This document shows positions 58,580-64,000 of a DNA stretch of 64,000 nucleotides, piece by piece. Location of the stretch: positions 1-64,000 of the forward strand of contig DYPP01000004.1 of the NCBI GenBank assembly GCA_020719845.1, read 5' to 3'. Source of the DNA: Treponema denticola. Its GTDB lineage: Bacteria; Spirochaetota; Spirochaetia; Treponematales; Breznakiellaceae. How positions within the stretch are numbered: position 1 is the first letter of the stretch; each line of letters starts with the position of its first letter. Below the pieces are notes generated by a model. That model had not been told where the DNA came from. It searched no databases and was given only the letters and a program-made list of their open reading frames with translations. The position numbers were made by a program, and so were the translations under genes.

Positions 58580-60157
58580 CTAAAGCCAGATGCCGCCGGC
58601 GATGCGGGCCGCCGCGTCGGCCACGGCCGACGGGTCGACAAAGCCGCCGGCCGCGGCGGCCTCCCGGCCGGCCTGCACCAGCAGGGCCGCGGCGGCGACG
58701 GCGCAGTCGAAGCCGTCGGTCCGGGGCGCGGCCCGGACGCCCCGGGCCAGCAGGGCGGCGCAGAGGCCCGCCAGGACGTCGCCGGAGCCGCCGGAAGCCA
58801 AAGCGGCGGTCATGCCGTCCACCACCGCCGTCCGGCCGTCCGGCGCGGCGACGTGCAAAACGTGGCCCTTGAGCAGCACCACCGCGCCGCAAGCCGCCGC
58901 CGCCGCCCGCAGGTGGGGCAGCGGGTCGGCGGCGACTTCGTCCTTGCCGACTTCCTGCCGGCCCAGCCCCCGGCGCAGGCGGTTGAGAAAATCGACAAAT
59001 TCCCCCGGATGGGGCGTCAGGATGCAGTCCCCGGAAAAACGGAAGTCCGCCGCGGGGCGGATGGCGTCGGCGTCCAGCACCAGGCCGGTTCCGGCGGCGT
59101 TCTTTTCCCGGGCTTCGGCCAACACCGCCGCCCGGGCCGCGTTCCAGGCCCAGCCGGGGCCGAGCAGGATGGCGTCGGGCTCAAAACGGCCGCGTTCGAC
59201 GGCCACCATGACGCCCCCGGCGCCGACGGCCAGCAGCGGCTGGATTTCCGGGTCCACCACCAGCCGGATCAAGCCCGCGCCGCCGGCCTGGGCGCCCCGG
59301 GCCGCCAGCTGGGCGGCGCCGGTGGCGCCGACCGACCCGGCCCGTATCTCGACCACGCCGCGCCGGTATTTGTAGGCCTCCGGCGCCACCCGGGGCAGCC
59401 GGGCCGCTGCGCCGGCCAGGTCCGCCAGCTCCGGTCCCGTGGCCGCGGCCAGCAGCTCAGGCGGAAATATTCCGGTCACCGGCAGGATGGTGCCCGCCAG
59501 GGGGCGCGCGGCGGGCCGGTACAGGACTTCTTTCCGCGGTTCAATGGCCAGGGTCAGGTCGGCCCGCAGCACCGGCAGGCCCGGACGCCAGCCCCCGAAC
59601 AAGCCCGAGGGCAGGTCCACGGCGACCAGCAGGGGCGGCGGCCGGTCGTCGTCGTCTGCGCCGCGGCTGCAGGCGCGCTGCACCGCGGCGACCAGGTCGG
59701 CGGCGGTCCCCCGCAGGGCTGCGTCGAGGCCCGTCCCGGCGATGCCGTCTATGATCAGGTCGGCGCCGGCCAGGGCCCGGGCTGCCGCGGCAAGGTCCTG
59801 GTGCGCCGCGTACACCGCCACGCCCAGTCCACGCAGGGCTTTGAGCGCCTCGGAACGGGGCGTGCGTACCCCCGGCGGGTCGGCTTTGGTGACGACCAGG
59901 GCGGTGCGCGCGCTTTTAAGTCGCCCCTCAAAGATCAAGGCCCGCAGCAGGACCAGGGCGTCGGCGCCGTTGTTGCCCGCACCGATCAAACCCAGCGCCT
60001 GCAGGCCGGGCCGGACAAACAGCTCCGGACGGGCATCCCTCAGTACCCGGGCGCAGGCCCGGCCGGCGGCTTCCACCAGGGCAAACGGATCCAGCCCCCA
60101 GTCGGCCGCGGCGATGCGGTCCAGGTCCCGGGACGCCGTAAAATCCGGCAGCTTCAC
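58580..60157 (-). CDS. nnr: Bifunctional NAD(P)H-hydrate epimerase / ADP-dependent dehydratase
   Basis: A 525-residue two-domain repair enzyme (YjeF type). Residues 1-220 are the epimerase domain, with LIGAGNNGADALVLLRAL. The usual motif is GNNGGDG, so two glycines are alanine here. Residues 240-525 are the ribokinase-like dehydratase, with ILTPHPGEF and ASGGSGDVLAGL complete. It restores damaged NAD(P)H hydrates. The GTG start is in a GTGA overlap with the upstream lipoprotein gene; an in-frame ATG 36 bp earlier is less likely. Confidence 0.9.
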   Translation of the reverse strand: MKLPDFTASRDLDRIAAADWGLDPFALVEAAGRACARVLRDARPELFVRPGLQALGLIGAGNNGADALVLLRALIFEGRLKSARTALVVTKADPPGVRTPRSEALKALRGLGVAVYAAHQDLAAAARALAGADLIIDGIAGTGLDAALRGTAADLVAAVQRACSRGADDDDRPPPLLVAVDLPSGLFGGWRPGLPVLRADLTLAIEPRKEVLYRPAARPLAGTILPVTGIFPPELLAAATGPELADLAGAAARLPRVAPEAYKYRRGVVEIRAGSVGATGAAQLAARGAQAGGAGLIRLVVDPEIQPLLAVGAGGVMVAVERGRFEPDAILLGPGWAWNAARAAVLAEAREKNAAGTGLVLDADAIRPAADFRFSGDCILTPHPGEFVDFLNRLRRGLGRQEVGKDEVAADPLPHLRAAAAACGAVVLLKGHVLHVAAPDGRTAVVDGMTAALASGGSGDVLAGLCAALLARGVRAAPRTDGFDCAVAAAALLVQAGREAAAAGGFVDPSAVADAAARIAGGIWL

Positions 60158-61356
60158 CGCCGGACCTCGCCCATAAAGCGATCCGTCCGCCACCAGACGA
60201 CCTTGACCTCGTAGTCCGTGGCCAGGATGCCCGACAGGATCCCGTCTCCGGAAAGGTGGAAGGCGTTGAACCGCAGCTCATCGTCGCTCACCTGGATAAA
60301 GCCCCGCTTCTGGTCCGTGGAATCCAGCTCCAGCAGCAGCAGGGAATAGCCCCCCGGACTGGGGACGGAAAGGAACAGCTTGCCCCCCCGGGCCGCGCCG
60401 ATCAACGAATAGATCAGCCTGGTTTCCACCTTCTTGTCGTTTTCGGTCACGATCTGTTCAAAGGGGGGAATTTCGACGCTCTGCTGGTAGGAACCGTCTT
60501 CCACGTCCATGACCCAGACGACGGAGCCGTCGTATTCGATGCCCGACTTGGTCTTGGTCGATTCGTCGAAGGTATCCAGGTAGTAGTCGACCTTCAAGTA
60601 GATGCGCCGGCTGTCCGGCGAAACCTGGATCGAGTCCAGGGACGGGCGGGATTTGCGGTCCTGAGTTACCGGAATGTCCTCGTTCTGGATGTGCACCAGA
60701 AATAGGGCGGTGCCCTGGCGGTCGAACCAATAGACGTTCCAGCCCGTGGTCAGCCGGCATAGCACCGCCAGTTCGTCCTGGGCGGAGGCGCAGATGCCGT
60801 AGACCCGGGGAAAAGGCGTCCCGCCGATGCCTTCCTGCCCCAGATATTCCACAAAACGGCCGTCCTCGTCAAAGTGCAGGATGGTCGTATCCAGCAGGGT
60901 ACGGTGTTCCACGTCGAAGTTGCGCCGTTCCGCCGGCAGCCGGTCTTCCACGTACAGATGTTTGCGCGAATCCACCGCCAGTTCCCCGGGCTCTCCCAGC
61001 GGATAGGCTACCGCCTGCCGGGTGACCACCTCGTCCGAACCGACTTCGGTCTGGAGGCTCAGGGGCGGCGGATTGGCGTCGGTGTTGTAGATCATGGACA
61101 AAAGATCGCCGTAGGAAGTATAGCGGACCACCTTGGCGCCGTTGCCGTCGGACAGGTAAAAGATGCCGTCCCGCATGGCGATGCGGGTTTTGCGGACGCT
61201 GCGCGTCCCTTCCAGCCCGAAGAGGTCCAGCTGGTCCTCCAGGCGGCCGATGTTGAGCACGAACAGGTTTTCCCGGCCCACGGACTCAACCCGCGGATCG
61301 GCGCAGGAAACAAGGGACAACATGCCGCTGAGCAAAAGGACGGCGATGGATATCAT
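60154..61356 (-). CDS. Large lipoprotein, NHL/propeller-like, LIC_12708-type possible
   Basis: A 400-residue lipoprotein: 17-residue signal, SLVSC lipobox, Cys18. The body is beta-rich, with repeated strand motifs such as MRDGIFYLSDGNGAKVVRYTS, GELAVDSRKHLYVED and ILHFDEDGRFVEYLG, suggesting a beta-propeller. It recalls the LIC_12708 family of Leptospira and Treponema; I cannot verify this. The leaderless ATG is 6 nt from a TATCGT -10 box. It is divergent from secA and cotranscribed with the NAD(P)H-hydrate enzyme. The function is unknown. Confidence 0.75.
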   Translation of the reverse strand: MISIAVLLLSGMLSLVSCADPRVESVGRENLFVLNIGRLEDQLDLFGLEGTRSVRKTRIAMRDGIFYLSDGNGAKVVRYTSYGDLLSMIYNTDANPPPLSLQTEVGSDEVVTRQAVAYPLGEPGELAVDSRKHLYVEDRLPAERRNFDVEHRTLLDTTILHFDEDGRFVEYLGQEGIGGTPFPRVYGICASAQDELAVLCRLTTGWNVYWFDRQGTALFLVHIQNEDIPVTQDRKSRPSLDSIQVSPDSRRIYLKVDYYLDTFDESTKTKSGIEYDGSVVWVMDVEDGSYQQSVEIPPFEQIVTENDKKVETRLIYSLIGAARGGKLFLSVPSPGGYSLLLLELDSTDQKRGFIQVSDDELRFNAFHLSGDGILSGILATDYEVKVVWWRTDRFMGEVRR

Positions 61357-61362
61357 AAAAAC

Positions 61363-61391
61363 ACGATAGACGCGCGCGGGACGCTTGTCAA
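61363..61391 (-). promoter_or_regulatory. Lipoprotein promoter, -35 shared with secA
   Basis: On the minus strand a perfect TTGACA (61386-61391), a 17-bp spacer and TATCGT (61363-61368), exactly 6 nt before the ATG at 61356. Confidence 0.75.
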
Positions 61392-61413
61392 CGGCGGGCT
61401 ATACGGGTACATT
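61385..61413 (+). promoter_or_regulatory. secA promoter, -35 shared with the divergent lipoprotein
   Basis: TTGTCA (61385-61390), a 17-bp spacer and TACATT (61408-61413), exactly 6 nt before the ATG at 61420. Its -35 overlaps that of the opposite promoter by 5 bp. Confidence 0.65.
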
Positions 61414-61419
61414 CCTGGT

Positions 61420-64000
61420 ATGCTAGAAAAGCTCGTCAAGGCCCTCTTCGGATCACAGCACGATCGGGACCTCAAAGCCCTGTTGCCCATCCTGCACGGG
61501 GTGAATGAAAAAGAAGCCTGGGCCACCGGCTTGCCGTTGGAAGAGTTTCCCCGGATGACCGCCATTTTCCGGGGCCGCTGCGCTGCGGGGGAAAGCCTGG
61601 ATTCTTTGCTGCCCGAAGCCTTTGCCCTGGCGCGGGAAGCGGCGCGGCGCAAGCTGGGCGAACGTCCCTATGACGTGCAGATCCTCGGTTCCATCGTCCT
61701 GCACCAGGGACGGATCGTCGAAATGAAAACCGGCGAAGGCAAGACGCTGATGAGCGTCGCCGCCGCCTACCTGAACGCCCTGGCCGGCAAGGGCGTGCAC
61801 GTGGTCACGGTCAACGACTACCTGGCCGGCCGGGACGCCGAATGGATGCGCCCCGTTTTTTCGTACCTCGGCCTGAGCGTGGGGACCATCCTTTCCGACA
61901 TGGACAACGGGCGGCGCAAGGAAAACTACGCCTGCGACATCACCTACGGCACCAACAACGAATTCGGATTCGATTACCTGCGGGACAACATGCGCTGGGA
62001 CCTGGAAGGCCGGGTGCAGCGGGACCACAATTATTGCGTGGTGGATGAAATCGACTCCATCCTGGTGGACGAAGCCCGCACGCCGCTGATCATTTCCGGC
62101 GCCGCCGAGGACGACACCTACAAATACTTCGAGGTGGACAAACTGCTGTCCTCATTGGTGGAGGTCACCAAAAAGGAAGACGGCGAGTATCCCGACGAAG
62201 CCCAGGGCGAAGAAATCAGCGGCGACTACAAGCTCAACGAAAAGAACAAGAACGTTTCCTTCACCAACGCCGGTATGGACAAGATCGAAGGCATCCTGCA
62301 AAAACGCGGCTTGATCAACGGATCCCTGTTCAACGAGGAAAATTTCGAGTTCATCCACTACTTTACCCAGGCCCTGCGGGCGCACAAGCTGTTCCATATC
62401 GACGTCGACTACGTGGTGCAGGAAGGCTTGGTGCAGATCGTCGACGAGTTCACCGGGCGCATCCTGACCGGCAGGCGCTATTCCGACGGCCTGCACCAGG
62501 CCATCGAAGCCAAGGAGCGCATCAAGATCGCCCAGCGCAACCGCACGCTGGCCACCATCACCTTTCAAAACTACTTCAGACTGTATGATAAAATATCCGG
62601 CATGACCGGCACCGCGGACACGGAGGCGGTGGAGTTCAGTAAAATATACAACCTGGACGTCGTCGTCATCCCCACCAACCTGCCGGTGGCCCGGGCCGAC
62701 GAAGACGACGTGGTCTATCTGAACGAAAAGGAAAAATGGGAAGCCCTGGGCGACGAGATCGAAGCGGCCCACAAAAAGGGCCAGCCCATGCTGGTGGGCA
62801 CGGTTTCGATCGAAAAATCGGAAAAAATAGACGCCCTGCTGACCCGCCGGGGCATCCGGCACGAAGTGCTCAACGCCAAGAACCACGCCCGGGAAGCGGT
62901 GATCATCGCCGAGGCGGGCGCCAAGGGCGCGGTCACCATCGCCACCAACATGGCCGGCCGGGGCACGGACATCAAGCTGGGAGGCAACGCCGAGCACCGG
63001 GCGCGGCGCCGGGTCGGCACCGGCGCCACGCCGGAACAGTACGCCGAAGCCTACCGCCAGGAATACGCCAAATGGAAGGCGGACTACGAGGAAGTCAAGA
63101 ACTCAGGCGGCCTGTACGTGATCGGCACGGAACGCCACGAAAGCCGGCGCATCGACAACCAGCTGCGCGGCCGGTCCGGCCGGCAGGGCGATCCGGGGCG
63201 TTCCAAGTTCTTCATTTCCATGGATGATGACCTGATGCGCCTCTTCGGCGGCGCCAACATCAAGAACCTGATGTCCAAGATCGGCATGGAGCCCGGGGAG
63301 CCGATCTACCATCCCTGGCTGAACAAAAGCATCGAGCGGGCCCAGAAAAAGGTGGAAGAACGCAACTTCGAGATCCGCAAGCATCTGCTGGAATACGACG
63401 ACGTGCTCAACCAGCAGCGCAAGTTCATCTACGAACAGCGGGACGCCATTCTGGCTGACCCCCGCCTGACCGACCGGATCAACGGAGCGACCCGGGAAAT
63501 GGTCCAGTCGGCGCTGGAAACTTACGGCGGCGGATTGCGCCGGGACGCCGCGGCGGCGCTCAAAGAACTTTTGGCCAACCTGAAAACGACCTTTGGCCAT
63601 TCCTTCGTGGTGGACCCGGCGTCGCCGGAAGCCCAGAATCCGGAAGGCCTGGCTCAAGCCTTTATCCAGACGCTGGAAAGCACGCTGTCCGAAAAAGCCG
63701 CCCAGGTCGGCGAAGACAACCTGAACGGCTTTATCCGCCTGCAGTACCTGCAGGCCATCGACCGCAAGTGGCTGGACCACCTGGAAAACATGGAATCCCT
63801 GCGGGAAGCCGTCTATCTGCGCAGCTACGGACAGAAAAACCCGCTGACGGAATACAAGATCGAGGGTTTTCAGATTTTCGATACCATGATCGACGCCATC
63901 CGCCAGGAGATCGCTTCCCGCATCCACCTGGTGCGCGTGCAGGCGTCGGAGAACCGGGAAACCCGGACCCGGCCGACGGTGTCGGTGCAATCCGCCAGCC
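61420..64000 (+). CDS. secA: Preprotein translocase ATPase SecA (partial, 3' end outside the window)
   Basis: 860 codons are present and the gene runs off the window end. MLEKLVKALFGSQHDRDLK is the start. Walker A EMKTGEGKTLMS (near residue 105), YGTNNEFGFDYLRDN, VDEIDSILVDEARTPLI (Walker B), the PPXD region, GMTGTADTEAVEFS, and TNMAGRGTDIKLGG with GLYVIGTERHESRRIDNQL for the second helicase half are all intact. The wing/scaffold domain reaches LRSYGQKNPLTEYK. Only the C-terminal linker and any zinc tail are missing. It drives Sec-dependent secretion. Predicted leaderless from a promoter shared with the divergent lipoprotein. Confidence 0.97.
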   Translation, partial: MLEKLVKALFGSQHDRDLKALLPILHGVNEKEAWATGLPLEEFPRMTAIFRGRCAAGESLDSLLPEAFALAREAARRKLGERPYDVQILGSIVLHQGRIVEMKTGEGKTLMSVAAAYLNALAGKGVHVVTVNDYLAGRDAEWMRPVFSYLGLSVGTILSDMDNGRRKENYACDITYGTNNEFGFDYLRDNMRWDLEGRVQRDHNYCVVDEIDSILVDEARTPLIISGAAEDDTYKYFEVDKLLSSLVEVTKKEDGEYPDEAQGEEISGDYKLNEKNKNVSFTNAGMDKIEGILQKRGLINGSLFNEENFEFIHYFTQALRAHKLFHIDVDYVVQEGLVQIVDEFTGRILTGRRYSDGLHQAIEAKERIKIAQRNRTLATITFQNYFRLYDKISGMTGTADTEAVEFSKIYNLDVVVIPTNLPVARADEDDVVYLNEKEKWEALGDEIEAAHKKGQPMLVGTVSIEKSEKIDALLTRRGIRHEVLNAKNHAREAVIIAEAGAKGAVTIATNMAGRGTDIKLGGNAEHRARRRVGTGATPEQYAEAYRQEYAKWKADYEEVKNSGGLYVIGTERHESRRIDNQLRGRSGRQGDPGRSKFFISMDDDLMRLFGGANIKNLMSKIGMEPGEPIYHPWLNKSIERAQKKVEERNFEIRKHLLEYDDVLNQQRKFIYEQRDAILADPRLTDRINGATREMVQSALETYGGGLRRDAAAALKELLANLKTTFGHSFVVDPASPEAQNPEGLAQAFIQTLESTLSEKAAQVGEDNLNGFIRLQYLQAIDRKWLDHLENMESLREAVYLRSYGQKNPLTEYKIEGFQIFDTMIDAIRQEIASRIHLVRVQASENRETRTRPTVSVQSAS

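Overview
The window is a high-GC (roughly 60%) stretch of a bacterial chromosome. It is densely packed, with about 57 protein genes, one tRNA, and no transposase, phage gene or CRISPR array that I can see. The best fit is a spirochaete of the Treponema lineage, possibly a high-GC or gut-associated relative. I infer this from the gene orders rpsB-tsf-frr-uppS-cdsA-dxr-rseP and rpsF-ssb-rpsR-DUF2232-rplI-dnaB, from many lipoproteins with relaxed lipoboxes, and from ABC and TRAP binding proteins with Treponema-like signal regions. The assignment is not proven by any marker gene I could search.

Layout. 1-1.6 kb: a proline-rich lipoprotein and a secreted HEAT-repeat protein, separated by three stacked hairpins. 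1.6-6.7 kb: a translesion-mutagenesis cassette (DUF72, catalytically dead ImuB-type Y-family protein, DnaE2) under a palindromic operator. 6.8-11.5 kb: an IclR regulator, a TRAP transporter (DctPQM) and a DapA/NanA-family aldolase. 11.6-12.8 kb: a DEAD-box helicase. 13.1-27.5 kb: a large carbohydrate locus with a ribose-type ABC importer, DhaK/DhaL, an AllA-like cupin, two FGGY kinases, an M29 aminopeptidase, a BtpA/SgcQ protein, a ribulose-phosphate-epimerase-family protein and a LacI regulator. 27.6-28.9 kb: a PrsW-type intramembrane protease and tRNA-Arg(CCG). 28.9-34.8 kb: the operon pdhA-pdhB-pdhC-lpdA (minus strand) facing a divergent SorC-family regulator. 34.8-44.5 kb: maf, then a long ribosome/isoprenoid/envelope operon ending in a CpXC protein and a WD40-like protein. 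44.7-49.2 kb: the minus-strand operon rpsF-ssb-rpsR-DUF2232-rplI-dnaB-comFB. 49.3-54.5 kb: a coiled-coil protein, an FAD dehydrogenase, rsmD, two TPR-type proteins and rlmN. 54.4-61.4 kb: minus-strand envelope and housekeeping genes (DUF445, SH3 lipoprotein, Nudix, small membrane proteins, NAD(P)H-hydrate repair enzyme, a large lipoprotein), with an omptin-like outer-membrane protease on the plus strand. 61.4 kb to the end: secA, cut by the window edge.

The most striking pattern is promoter architecture. At least eight genes carry a sigma-70-like -10 box exactly 6 nt before the start codon, with no Shine-Dalgarno sequence, which predicts leaderless mRNAs. Two pairs of these genes are divergent: secA and a lipoprotein share one -35 region, while the omptin and SH3-lipoprotein genes start 1-4 bp apart inside a near-perfect palindrome made of their two -10 boxes. 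Other notable items are the ImuB/DnaE2 cassette with DUF72 where ImuA would be expected, an sgc-like sugar pathway rebuilt around FGGY kinases and an ABC importer, a spirochaetal omptin with both catalytic pairs intact, and palindromic repeats whose first bases are the stop codons of the adjacent genes.
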